Shown one piece after another: positions 16,656 to 25,143 of a stretch of 64,000 nt of DNA. Location of the stretch: positions 1 through 64,000 of the forward strand of contig CAJQNS010000061.1 of the NCBI GenBank assembly GCA_905479735.1, written 5' to 3'. Numbering within the stretch: the first letter of the stretch is position 1; every line of letters starts with the position of its first letter. Made by a program: the position numbers and the translations under genes. The notes beneath the pieces were generated by a model, which saw only the letters and a program-made list of their open reading frames with translations, made no database searches and was not told the DNA's origin. The stretch is from an uncultured Desulfofustis sp. (GTDB lineage: Bacteria > Desulfobacterota > Desulfobulbia > Desulfobulbales > Desulfocapsaceae).

Positions 16656-17792
16656 ATGATCCGCAAAATTCTAGGGTTGTGCAGTCGCGATCATGGTCAC
16701 CCGGCCATGTACGAGATGCTTGACCGGGGGCTTACGGACTTTAAATCCAGACAATTGTCATGGGAATCGCTGCTGCATGTAGCCGAAGGTCACGGGGTCG
16801 CACCGCTTCTCTACAAGCATCTGGAGTACCTTGGTTTCACTCTGCCCAAAAGCCACCATCGTATCCTGCGCTCGCTCTATCAGCGTAGCCGACTGTCCAA
16901 TGAAATCAGGTACCGGGCCCTAAATGAAATTCTTGGTTTGTATCAGCAAGAGAAGATCGACAATCTGTTGGTCAAGGGCATCGCTCTGGCCAATTTTGTA
17001 TATACTTCTAAAAGCTTAAGACCTATGCGCGACATCGATATCCTGGTCCGTAAAAAAGATCTTGAAAAAGCTAAGCAGGCACTCCTCGAAATGGGCTATC
17101 GAGAAGAGCAAGCTCATGAAATACCGGAGTATTACTACCATCTACCGCCGCTTATAAAAACTATCGACGGTCTCCCCGTCACTATCGAGCTGCATCATAA
17201 CCTGCTTCCGCTAGATCCATCCTACCCTCACTGGCCTCTGGAAAAATCTGTTGATTCGGCCTTGCCGATTACGCTAAATGACTTTGTGGCAGCTTCGCTC
17301 AGTCTCGAAGACAATCTTTACTACCTCTACCTTCATGGCTTTCGTTCTCCACTAACCTACGAAGAGTTCCGCTTTATTCACATTGCCGATATTGTCAGTC
17401 TGACAGAAAAATATTACCAGCGGATCAACTGGGAACGCGTGCACGCACGGTTCGATGGATTGCCCGCCATACTCTCCCGTTTTCACTTCATAACCCCGTG
17501 GCGGGACAAGATAATCAGCAGTCTCAAGCTCGATATTCGCAGAGCACCGCGCCGACCGGGCATTGGCTATCGTGGCTGGCCTCGACACAAGATAAATAAC
17601 ACCCCCCTCAAGAAGATCGTGCCATTGATATTCGAAACCTTCTATCCCTCCCAATGGTGGACCCAGATTTACTATCGGCCCCTCAATGGCATTCACTATC
17701 TCAAGGTTCGCTTCTTCACCCACCCTCGTGCCGTCTGGCGCTGGTTCAAAGCCTATGTTCGCCAATACTTTCAAAAGTGCAGCAGCGCCTGA
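16656..17792 (+). CDS. NTP_transf_5-type nucleotidyltransferase family protein
   Basis: A 378-residue protein of the uncharacterised nucleotidyltransferase family often found with PqqD and HprK-like genes. The motif LLVKGIALANFVY followed by LRPMRDIDILVRKKDLEKA (near residues 108-135) contains the D-x-D catalytic aspartates of the polymerase-beta-like fold. ITIELHHNL-like TIELHHNLLP near residue 185 supplies the third acidic position. LEDNLYYLYLHGFRS is the family's later helical signature. The C-terminal 80 residues are basic. The transferred nucleotide and acceptor are unknown. It ends the three-gene unit. Confidence 0.78.
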   Translation: MIRKILGLCSRDHGHPAMYEMLDRGLTDFKSRQLSWESLLHVAEGHGVAPLLYKHLEYLGFTLPKSHHRILRSLYQRSRLSNEIRYRALNEILGLYQQEKIDNLLVKGIALANFVYTSKSLRPMRDIDILVRKKDLEKAKQALLEMGYREEQAHEIPEYYYHLPPLIKTIDGLPVTIELHHNLLPLDPSYPHWPLEKSVDSALPITLNDFVAASLSLEDNLYYLYLHGFRSPLTYEEFRFIHIADIVSLTEKYYQRINWERVHARFDGLPAILSRFHFITPWRDKIISSLKLDIRRAPRRPGIGYRGWPRHKINNTPLKKIVPLIFETFYPSQWWTQIYYRPLNGIHYLKVRFFTHPRAVWRWFKAYVRQYFQKCSSA

Positions 17793-17980
17793 AAGCATTC
17801 AACAAATAGCATGTAAATTAAAATGGTTGTGATCTTCAGCAGGGCCGGCCACGGCTATGGTACAGCCACTGTAAAGATAACTGGACTTGAGTCCCTTTTA
17901 TGTTATATTGACACAATTTTATGCCAAGGCCGGCGCCAGCAAGTCCGGTCTTTTTGAAACCTTTAAAATGGAGATTGCCA

Positions 17981-18607
17981 GTGAAGAGATTCAGATTTTT
18001 AGTTGTGTTGCTTCTTGCGGGTTTGTTGACGATTTCTTGCAGCGACGATGACGGCGGTACTTCCGGAGGCAGTGGAATAGCAGATACGGATCCCCTAAAT
18101 CCCGCCCCTCAGGGAGCAGCTGCACAGGAGAATGTAGAGGCGGCTGCAACCCAAGCTGCTTCTGCGGCAAGAATCGGAACCAATGATTTTAATCTGAGGT
18201 TTGTTCAAACCGTCCAGCCTTGTGCCAGTTGTGGTATATGGTTTGACTCAGCACAGCTCGTCGTTCAATACTCTGGTGATAACAATAAGCCTTATACAAA
18301 GGTTCAGAACGGATCTCTTCTGATAAAGCAGGCCTCGGGTAGTGTGGGACGATTTCAAGCCAACCTGGGTGCAATACCAGCTGGGGCTGTAATCAACAAT
18401 GCCACGCTTAACATGCGTTTGAACACCGGTGAAGGTATTGCCAACAGCGACAATTCAAGTGTCATTGAAGTCTATGATGCCCCGACCGGCGCTTTTGTCA
18501 GGCGCATTACCGCCGCGGCGGATATCAAAGGCAGAGGATATTCAAAAGGAAATCCCGTTGTGCCAATCGATTTCACCGCCTATGCAAAGCAGGTGCGCGG
18601 TCAATAA
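17981..18607 (+). CDS. Predicted lipoprotein, type A
   Basis: I start at the GTG at 17981, which has GGAG at 17970-17973 with 7 bases spacing and gives a proper signal peptide; the ATG at 17921 would put an odd 20-residue extension in front. The 208-residue product has the lipobox LTISC (Cys about residue 20), then an acidic, Gly/Ser-rich linker (SDDDGGTSGGSG). The mature domain is beta-rich with a CASC pair (VQPCASCGIWFDSAQLV) and NNATLNMRLNTGEG, reminiscent of DNRLRE/PA14-like surface modules. No family recognised. It has its own terminator. The linker resembles that of the lipoprotein at 24213-24860. Confidence 0.7.
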   Translation: MKRFRFLVVLLLAGLLTISCSDDDGGTSGGSGIADTDPLNPAPQGAAAQENVEAAATQAASAARIGTNDFNLRFVQTVQPCASCGIWFDSAQLVVQYSGDNNKPYTKVQNGSLLIKQASGSVGRFQANLGAIPAGAVINNATLNMRLNTGEGIANSDNSSVIEVYDAPTGAFVRRITAAADIKGRGYSKGNPVVPIDFTAYAKQVRGQ

Positions 18608-18656
18608 ATTTTAAGGGATCAGACTGTTTAGCGCAGTCTTCCAAAAGCCATAAGGA

Positions 18657-18701
18657 TGCTCCGATGGATTCCACCACGGTGGTGACTATCGGGGCATTTT
18701 T
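18657..18701 (+). terminator. Rho-independent terminator after lipoprotein A
   Basis: TGCTCCGAT at 18657 pairs with ATCGGGGCA (one G-T pair), enclosing a second short palindrome (CCACCACGGTGG), and is followed by five Ts at 18697-18701. It lies 50 bases after the lipoprotein stop. Confidence 0.85.
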
Positions 18702-18881
18702 ATAGCTCAATTCCAGCTGATCATCATTGGTTTTATAACCAGCCTAACTGAAATTCTATCAATTAGTCACCTTACTCTCGCCTGCCCGAGTAGTCTTATA
18801 GATTCCTGCGAACTGCCTCTTCCTGCCAATCTAAATAAGAGACCGCTATTTCTAAATTGGCTGGTCTGAGAGATGCGGAAC

Positions 18882-20048
18882 TTATTGAAGAGGTCGATAG
18901 CTTAAGTGCATATCGAAAACCCTGCGGATAAGATCGTGTTCCATTCTTTTTAAAAAAAAGTTGTCGCTCCGCCCGGTTCTAATGGCGATCAAGTTGAGTG
19001 ATGGCACGATAAACACAAAATTGCCTCCGGAACCATACATCCTGTAGAGATCCTCAGGGAATTCCTCGTGCAAATAACCATCCACGTTGGATCGGAGATT
19101 AGGGTAATAAGGAGTTGTTACGAAAGACGGCACCCATTCTTTCGGCAGGATTTGCTCACCTTCCCAGCTTCCTTCATGCAGCATCAGGTAAGCGAATCTG
19201 GCGAGATCCCTTGTGGTCATCTTCAGCCCGCCCCCGGAAAACCATTTCAAGTCGGGAGGAGCAGGCGGATTATGAAATTCAATTCCAGAGAAGCCTATTT
19301 TTTTCAGCAATCGACTCCAGAGAAAATCTTCGGCGGGCATCCCATAAAGCTGATTGAATACCAGGCTTAGATGAGCAAAACCTACACTCGAATAAAGACC
19401 TGACTGCTCGCCCCAATGTTCAGGCTCAGCGTATTCTTCAGGCTGACCTGGCGAATAAGCGAGCTCACTGGTCTGTGGATATCGAGGATCGTGACCTACA
19501 ACCCACGCTAAATAACCAGCCTGCTGGTCACGGCCTTCTCTGTTGACCTTACCCTCTGCGGTAAAACCTGCTGTGTGCCTGAATACCTGCTCAAAGGTAA
19601 TGTCTTTCTTTCTTGGATCGGAAAGGGGAAAACCTTCTGCAATCCAGCGTCTGTCGTACAGCTTGGAGGAACGATTTATTTTAGCTGGTATTTTACCATC
19701 TTCTCCATCCTTAACTGCGATACCAAAACAGGCAAGTGCAATTGATTTGCCAATTGAAGCCACATAGAGCTTTTCGTCTTTTGAAATCCTTTTCTTTTTG
19801 GCATACCACTCCCCTACTACCCAACCATCCTTGATGACAATTGCGCTGGTAGAATCCTCGACTTGGAGATTATAGGCTAGAAAATTGTTTACGCCTTTAG
19901 GGTTCAAGTCGAGGCTGATCAGGAAATCTGGATCAGGGTCCATACGCCAGCCCCCCTCGCTCTCCGGTTCAGGGAAATAAGTCTCGGAACAGGAAGTCAG
20001 AACAATCGACACCATAAAAGCCATTAAAAGAGCTGTTCTGACCGACAT
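18882..20048 (-). CDS. Serine hydrolase, beta-lactamase-related lipoprotein
   Basis: A 388-residue lipoprotein with penicillin-binding-like fold (class C beta-lactamase family). I chose the ATG at 20048 with GGAG 9 bases upstream, rather than the TTG at 20063. The signal ends at the lipobox VLTSC (about residue 20). The catalytic S-x-x-K is VASIGKSIA (near residue 100). FRHTAGFT follows as usual. The Y-x-N position is YSSVG, so the Asn is not conserved. A C-terminal GSGGN may replace the K-T-G box. Probably an esterase or peptidase acting in the periplasm. It lies 40 bases after the epimerase gene. Confidence 0.78.
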   Translation of the reverse strand: MSVRTALLMAFMVSIVLTSCSETYFPEPESEGGWRMDPDPDFLISLDLNPKGVNNFLAYNLQVEDSTSAIVIKDGWVVGEWYAKKKRISKDEKLYVASIGKSIALACFGIAVKDGEDGKIPAKINRSSKLYDRRWIAEGFPLSDPRKKDITFEQVFRHTAGFTAEGKVNREGRDQQAGYLAWVVGHDPRYPQTSELAYSPGQPEEYAEPEHWGEQSGLYSSVGFAHLSLVFNQLYGMPAEDFLWSRLLKKIGFSGIEFHNPPAPPDLKWFSGGGLKMTTRDLARFAYLMLHEGSWEGEQILPKEWVPSFVTTPYYPNLRSNVDGYLHEEFPEDLYRMYGSGGNFVFIVPSLNLIAIRTGRSDNFFLKRMEHDLIRRVFDMHLSYRPLQ

Positions 20049-20088
20049 GTTGCTGTGCTCCAATTATAGTAGTTCAGTCGAAGGCGGC

Positions 20089-21072
20089 TTAGAGATACCC
20101 CTCTTCCCGGTACCAGGCCGCCGTGCGGCGTAATCCCTCATCGATGCTGATATGCGGTGCATAACCGAGATCTCGTTTGGCCTTGTCTATTGAAAAAGCG
20201 CGGTTTTGGCGATACCAGTCAACCCGGCGGGGAAAGATCGGCGGGGTGATTTTGAATGGTTTGCATACCTTCTCGCAGATATGGCCCACGATGATTACCG
20301 GTGTCACTGGAAAATGTGGGATTTTAACATCCACTTTGAGGGCTGCAGCGGTTTTCTGGACCAGCGTCTCGATTTCGATATATTCCTCATCGGCGATCAG
20401 ATAGGCTTCGCCGACTCCCTTGCCAGGTTCCTGTGCCAGGACATGGGCATCAACGAGATGATCAATATAGAGGGGGTGATAGAGGGTTTTGCCGTTGCCA
20501 AACATCGGAAACATCCCCTTGTTAACTCTCTTGAAAATCATGAAAAAACGTTCGGGATCACCCGGGCCATAGATGGCCGCCGGACGCAGAATGGTAGTTT
20601 CCATACCTTTCTGCTGGTACTCCTTGACGATCGGTTCAGCCTCATACTTGGTCTGCTGGTAATAGTCGGCCGCATTGATCGGGCTTTCTTCATTACCCGG
20701 AGGGTTATCGACGTTGCCGTGCACCCCGCAGGTGGAGCAGTAGACAAACTTCTTCACATTCTCACGACGGGCCGCTTCCAGCACGTTTCTGGTACCCTCG
20801 ACGTTGACATCCCAATAGTAGCTGTTCGGCACATTGAGTTGTCTGAACGCCGCCGCCAGATGATGAACAACCTCAATCCCTTTCATACAACGGTCAACAA
20901 CTTCTTTATCTGTAACGGTGCCGATGACCACCTCAGCTCCCCAATCACGAAGCTCCTGGGTCTTCAGCCCTTCCTGGAAATCCAGAGCGACAACCTGATG
21001 ACCATCATCGAGCAGGCGACGGACAAGTGCTTTACCGGTGAACCCGGTTCCCCCGGTAACCAAAATTTTCAT
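20089..21072 (-). CDS. NAD-dependent epimerase/dehydratase (extended SDR)
   Basis: A 327-residue extended short-chain dehydrogenase. The nucleotide-binding motif is TGGTGFTG at residues 6-13, VNVEGTRNVLEAA follows, and the catalytic pattern is CSTCGVHG with YQQTK (Y-x-x-x-K) near residue 145. LRPAAIYGPGD is the typical post-catalytic motif. The ATG at 21072 has GGAG with 7 bases spacing; a GTG lies just before it. Members act on nucleotide sugars or on lipids such as sterol-like 3-beta-hydroxy compounds; the long C-terminus with FPVTPVIIVGHICEK allows membrane association. It follows a glycosyltransferase gene, favouring a sugar substrate. Confidence 0.8.
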   Translation of the reverse strand: MKILVTGGTGFTGKALVRRLLDDGHQVVALDFQEGLKTQELRDWGAEVVIGTVTDKEVVDRCMKGIEVVHHLAAAFRQLNVPNSYYWDVNVEGTRNVLEAARRENVKKFVYCSTCGVHGNVDNPPGNEESPINAADYYQQTKYEAEPIVKEYQQKGMETTILRPAAIYGPGDPERFFMIFKRVNKGMFPMFGNGKTLYHPLYIDHLVDAHVLAQEPGKGVGEAYLIADEEYIEIETLVQKTAAALKVDVKIPHFPVTPVIIVGHICEKVCKPFKITPPIFPRRVDWYRQNRAFSIDKAKRDLGYAPHISIDEGLRRTAAWYREEGYL

Positions 21073-21165
21073 CACTTTACTCCTTTGTTATTGCCGCAGC
21101 CAGGTCACTGGCTGCGACTACTGTACTACTGCGGCTGGAACCGAAGTTGAAAACTGCCGGTCCTT

Positions 21166-22344
21166 TTAGTTTTCAAATTGATGATACAGACGATTCAGCT
21201 GCTGGCCGGCCGAATCGGACGAAAAGTCCTCGCCGGCTCTGGTTCGGCAGAAGGCACCATACTTAAGCCGCGACTCACTATCTGTCAATGCCAAATCGAT
21301 GGCTGCAGCCAGATCGCTGCCTGTCTCGGAAGCTGCATAAAAAGCGTTGTCCCCTAAGAAGGCCCGGTTGTTTTCGGTATTGAAACAGACGACTGCCAGA
21401 CCTGCGGCCATATAGTGAAGTACCTTTCCACTGGCCTCCCCCGCTCCTGACCGCTTAGGTTCGACGGCCAGATCAGCGGCATAGAGCCAACCGCCCAGAT
21501 CACTATATTCGACTTCTCCGGGAAGCACTACCCTGCCGGCCAGCCCCGCGCTGTCAACCATCTCCCTAACCTTCTCAACCGGATAGCCGATCAGGGCGAA
21601 CACGGTATCATTGCGTTTCTTCAGCACCGGTTCCACGGCCTCTACCAGCAGGTCAACACCTTTTCCAGGAAGCAGTGAGCCGGTATAGATAACCACCTTC
21701 TTGTCAGCAGGAAGCCCAAGTTTCTCTCTTCCCCCAGCGCCGTCAGCCGATTTGAAAAACGACGAGGGTACCACATCTCCAACCAGTTCGAGTTTGTCTT
21801 CGCTCACCCGGCAAGAGTGTACAAGAAAATCCAGGCTGGCCTGTGAGGAACAGACTATCCTGTCCGGCATCAGGCAGATAAGCCGCTCTAGAAAATAAAA
21901 AAAACTCAGCATGAACGGTATCCTTTTAAACGTTCCATAGGAGCGCAGCTCGCCCGACAGACTTCCCTGGATATCCATGATAAGGGTTATTCGACGCCAG
22001 AATAGCAGGATTTTCACCCACCAGCCGATCAGTCCGCCTTCATGCAGATGGCCGTGAATAATGGTCGCTCGTTCCTGCCAGGCGACTTTTAGGACCAGGA
22101 AAAAAAGTAGCACATCGGCCAACGGTTTAAATGGCGAGAAACCGGCGCCGGTCTTGGTGTAGCCGGGAATCGGCCAGATCCTGTGAACCTCGAGCCCCTG
22201 AACATCGCCGCCAAGTCCGTAGGTACAGAGAATGACCCTCCTGCCGGTTGCAGCCAGCCCGCGAATTTCATTGAGAATACGTATGTGACATCCCCGGTTG
22301 GAAAAAAATGGCGTCGGCCCTATATGGATGATCGGTGCCGTCAT
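21166..22344 (-). CDS. Glycosyltransferase family 4-type protein
   Basis: A 392-residue GT-B glycosyltransferase. The N-terminal domain has HIRILNEIRGLAATGRRV, as in GT4 enzymes. The C-terminal domain has VVIYTGSLLPGKGVDLLVEAV (near residue 225) and the donor-site pattern VEPKRSGAGEASGKVLHYMA with the E-x7-E spacing near residue 300. Probably transfers a sugar during envelope polysaccharide or glycolipid synthesis. The acceptor is unknown. It lies 54 bases after the GlpD-like gene and 93 bases before the epimerase gene on the same strand. Confidence 0.83.
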   Translation of the reverse strand: MTAPIIHIGPTPFFSNRGCHIRILNEIRGLAATGRRVILCTYGLGGDVQGLEVHRIWPIPGYTKTGAGFSPFKPLADVLLFFLVLKVAWQERATIIHGHLHEGGLIGWWVKILLFWRRITLIMDIQGSLSGELRSYGTFKRIPFMLSFFYFLERLICLMPDRIVCSSQASLDFLVHSCRVSEDKLELVGDVVPSSFFKSADGAGGREKLGLPADKKVVIYTGSLLPGKGVDLLVEAVEPVLKKRNDTVFALIGYPVEKVREMVDSAGLAGRVVLPGEVEYSDLGGWLYAADLAVEPKRSGAGEASGKVLHYMAAGLAVVCFNTENNRAFLGDNAFYAASETGSDLAAAIDLALTDSESRLKYGAFCRTRAGEDFSSDSAGQQLNRLYHQFEN

Positions 22345-22398
22345 GGCTGGTTTTGGTTTCCTGTTTTCCAGAGAATCAGCTGGCTATGCACTTGACTA

Positions 22399-24075
22399 CT
22401 AGTTCCATTGATAGCGGCGTTCCACCGCCTCGATCTCGTCTCGACACCTTGGCTCATCCCAGGCCAATAGAGGTCCGATGACCTTGACGACCCGGTTCAG
22501 CACCTCCTTACCTGGATGACCTATGGTCCCCAGCCCGGTTCGGGCGAACACCACGTCATCGAGAGTACAGGCCATTTCATGCTCCACCGCATAGGCGACC
22601 TCACCGACCAGCGTCTCGCGCACATCCGAGAGCTTTTCCAGGTAGCCGGCTTGGTTCCGGCAGTAGTCGATCACTTTATCGACTTCGCTGCCGTGCGAGA
22701 CGATCAAATCGTGTACGGTCTGGGCTGGCAGAATTTCACGGTAGTGCTGCTGTTTTTTAGCAATAAACTGCTCCAGGTTGTCTATTCTTCCCTCGAACAG
22801 CGGTACCGAAGCAGTTCGGCAGCGGGGGTCCGGCATCGACATTTTCCGGCCGATAAGATCAACTGCCTGCTCGGCAATGGCTCTGGCAGTGGTATATTTG
22901 GCACCCATTACAGAAACGATTCCCTCGGGTCCTCCCTGCTCGCTGTGGTCAACCACCTGATATTCTCCAGTGCCCTGGTAGGTGTCGGTCTTTATCTCAT
23001 CGCTGATCAATGGATAGAGACCGGCGAAGGCATAATGGACGTCGCCGTTCTCCAGAGAGAGGCCTGGTACGATGGCATTGATGTCCTGAAGGAAATCGTC
23101 AATATCTTTATCGGTTACCCGGATTTCGTCGAGCTTGTCAGCAAACGGAACGTTGGTGGTGCCTATGAGGGTACGGCCCCGCCAGGGTATCATAAAAATA
23201 TGCCGGCCGCCCCTGGTCACCAGCCCTTCGGTCTTTTTACCGCTGCTCAACGCCAGGGCATACTTTTCCTCGAGTTGTCTGACAACAATGTGGACGCCTT
23301 TTGAAAAGCCAGTTGTGTTCTTGAACAGCCTCAGACTCTCGATCTGGGAATTGATGCCGGGCAAAAACGGGCCCGCGGCATTGACAACCATCTTGGCCTC
23401 GATCTGAAACTCCTCGCCAGACAGCGTATCCCGGCAATGGACACCGGTGATCCTTTCATCAGTACTGATAAGTCTCTGAACCGCTACATGATTTGCCGCC
23501 TGAGAACCATTGCGCACGGCGCTTTTGATAAACGCCAGGGTCATGCGTTCGCTATTGTGCATATGGGATTCGAACAAGGTATGCGCCCCATTGAGGCCGC
23601 CTATGGCTTTGAGCATCGGCACCTGCTCCAGCACCTTGCTCTTCGAAAAAAAGGCTCCGAATTCGACCTTCTTCGAGGGGTCGCTGACCAGCCCATTGAG
23701 CCCCGAACAAATAGTTCTGTAGAGGTTCATCCCGGCCAGCAGCGCAGCCCTGCCCTTCATGATACTACCCTGGATGGTGGGAATCAGAAAGGGAATAGTG
23801 GTGGTGATGTGCGGGGCGATGATCTGGAAATAAGTCCGCTCGCGCGCCGATTCGCGCACCTTGCCAAACTGCAGTTTCTGGAGATAGCGTATGCCTCCGT
23901 GCAGAAGCTTTGACGATGCCGAAGAGGTGCTCATGCCAAAGTCATTTTTCTCCACCAGGGCCACGCGCAGGCCACGCAAGGCGGCGTCATGGGCCAGGCA
24001 GGCACCGGTTATGCCGCCGCCGATTATTACCAGATCGAAGGCAGCTGATTTTATCTTTTCAATATCTCTTTTCAT
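22399..24075 (-). CDS. glpD: FAD-dependent glycerol-3-phosphate dehydrogenase
   Basis: A 558-residue DAO-family flavoprotein. The FAD-binding motif is LVIIGGGITGACLAHDAALR (residues 16-35), followed by KNDFGMSTSSASSKLLHGGIRYLQ, which is diagnostic of GlpD/GlpA (the S-S-x-S-x-L-x-H-G-G-x-R-Y block). IPWRGRTLIGTTNVPF and the C-terminal cap domain (DAO_C, from about residue 400) are present. It oxidises sn-glycerol-3-phosphate to dihydroxyacetone phosphate and passes electrons to quinone at the membrane. No glpK or glpF is adjacent. Its position ahead of a glycosyltransferase may be incidental. Confidence 0.87.
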   Translation of the reverse strand: MKRDIEKIKSAAFDLVIIGGGITGACLAHDAALRGLRVALVEKNDFGMSTSSASSKLLHGGIRYLQKLQFGKVRESARERTYFQIIAPHITTTIPFLIPTIQGSIMKGRAALLAGMNLYRTICSGLNGLVSDPSKKVEFGAFFSKSKVLEQVPMLKAIGGLNGAHTLFESHMHNSERMTLAFIKSAVRNGSQAANHVAVQRLISTDERITGVHCRDTLSGEEFQIEAKMVVNAAGPFLPGINSQIESLRLFKNTTGFSKGVHIVVRQLEEKYALALSSGKKTEGLVTRGGRHIFMIPWRGRTLIGTTNVPFADKLDEIRVTDKDIDDFLQDINAIVPGLSLENGDVHYAFAGLYPLISDEIKTDTYQGTGEYQVVDHSEQGGPEGIVSVMGAKYTTARAIAEQAVDLIGRKMSMPDPRCRTASVPLFEGRIDNLEQFIAKKQQHYREILPAQTVHDLIVSHGSEVDKVIDYCRNQAGYLEKLSDVRETLVGEVAYAVEHEMACTLDDVVFARTGLGTIGHPGKEVLNRVVKVIGPLLAWDEPRCRDEIEAVERRYQWN

Positions 24076-24144
24076 TCGCTATGATCATCAATCATATCCC
24101 GACCAAATTTTGGATGCCAATAGTTTAAACGGGCTAAAATAGAA

Positions 24145-24178
24145 AATGCTTCCCCGGAGTGTCACCCGAGAAAGCATT
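24145..24178 (-). terminator. Hairpin terminator after lipoprotein B
   Basis: Reading the minus strand, AATGCTT and AAGCATT form the stem of a hairpin spanning 24178 to 24145, with further partial G-C pairing inside, followed by TTCTATTTT. It is 35 bases downstream of the lipoprotein stop at 24213. Confidence 0.75.
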
Positions 24179-24212
24179 CCCTACTTCTACTATTATGTAT
24201 TTTATAAATTAT

Positions 24213-24860
24213 TTATCTTCTAATCGCTTCAATACCGCGCCATTTAGTGTATGACCCGTGACCACCGCAAGGGTACACATCATCGCCCCAGACGGTTAAT
24301 GTATCTCCCGGGTTAAGATCGTATGTACCGAGATTTATATCCCTGTCCTTATCAGGACAAACGTCACGCCAATTCTCCTGTGGACAATCGCAACCAAGCG
24401 GGCTGGAAAGCGGGTACGTTCCACTGGCTACCTGGGTACCGTTTATGGAAAATTTATAGGGCGATTCCCCGTCAAATTCTGTCACAGCTTTTAAAACCAG
24501 CAGGTAGGTGCCGGCTTCGCCGGGAAAGGATTCATCGCAAGTACCGCTTCCTGTGTAAGCCTTTATCCCCACTGCCCCATCCCTGTCTCCCCAGTTAGCT
24601 GAGCAATTAAAATCAAAGGCATCCATAAAAATCTTAGAAGAACTATTGACAGAAGCAGTTTTTTCCTCAGGTTCTTCTTTAGTCTCCTCTTCGGACTCTT
24701 CCTCTTTAGTCTCGGTCTTTGCAGAAGAATCTTCTTTGGCTGCTGTAGCCTGAGTCTCGCCACTGCCGCCAGTGGTGCCCCCATCATCACTGCTGTCGCT
24801 GCAGGAGACAAAGAAAAATCCCAAAACCACCAATACTGCCAAAAGTCTAAACATTCTCAC
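24213..24860 (-). CDS. Predicted lipoprotein, type B, with acidic linker
   Basis: A 215-residue lipoprotein starting with GTG at 24860, which has GGAGG with 7 bases spacing; an ATG two codons later is too far from it. The lipobox is FFVSC (Cys about residue 20). Next come SDSSDDGGTTGGSG and a long Glu/Lys repeat linker (about residues 45-70). The C-terminal domain has at least six Cys (FNCSAN, GTCDE, CDCPQ, VCPDK, YPCGG), probably forming disulfides, and may be a small beta-sandwich. Not recognised as a named family. It is transcribed alone, ahead of a terminator. Confidence 0.72.
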   Translation of the reverse strand: MRMFRLLAVLVVLGFFFVSCSDSSDDGGTTGGSGETQATAAKEDSSAKTETKEEESEEETKEEPEEKTASVNSSSKIFMDAFDFNCSANWGDRDGAVGIKAYTGSGTCDESFPGEAGTYLLVLKAVTEFDGESPYKFSINGTQVASGTYPLSSPLGCDCPQENWRDVCPDKDRDINLGTYDLNPGDTLTVWGDDVYPCGGHGSYTKWRGIEAIRR

Positions 24861-24951
24861 TGATCACCCTCCGTATATCTGGTAACAGCCTAAATAAAAC
24901 TAATGATTATAACAGCTTCCTTGTTAGAAACCGGTGTCACTATAACATAAT

Positions 24952-24960
24952 ATTATAGCA
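24952..24960 (-). promoter_or_regulatory. Candidate extended -10 promoter of lipoprotein B
   Basis: On the minus strand TGCTATAAT is a perfect extended -10 element about 92 bases before the GTG start of the lipoprotein. No good -35 hexamer is seen at 16 or 17 bases further upstream, which fits an extended -10 promoter. Confidence 0.4.
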
Positions 24961-25143
24961 TGTCCAGCTATCTTTCCGATTTTACGCGCCTCAGCAGAAG
25001 ATTAAGAATTGTTCTCATTATATCAATCAGGGTCTGCACATTATTCGCTATACCGTCGGCATTACTCGTATATTCATATCATAAAACCTTGTAATGATGA
25101 TATAATTGAGATTTTATGCCCTTTGTTGTAAAGTTGAACGGCG

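Noticed and set aside
20206-21150. Long plus-strand frame of 314 codons
   Set aside because: It is antisense to the epimerase gene, whose Rossmann and Y-x-x-x-K motifs are intact.
22516-23304. 262-codon plus-strand frame
   Set aside because: Antisense to the GlpD gene; no family features.
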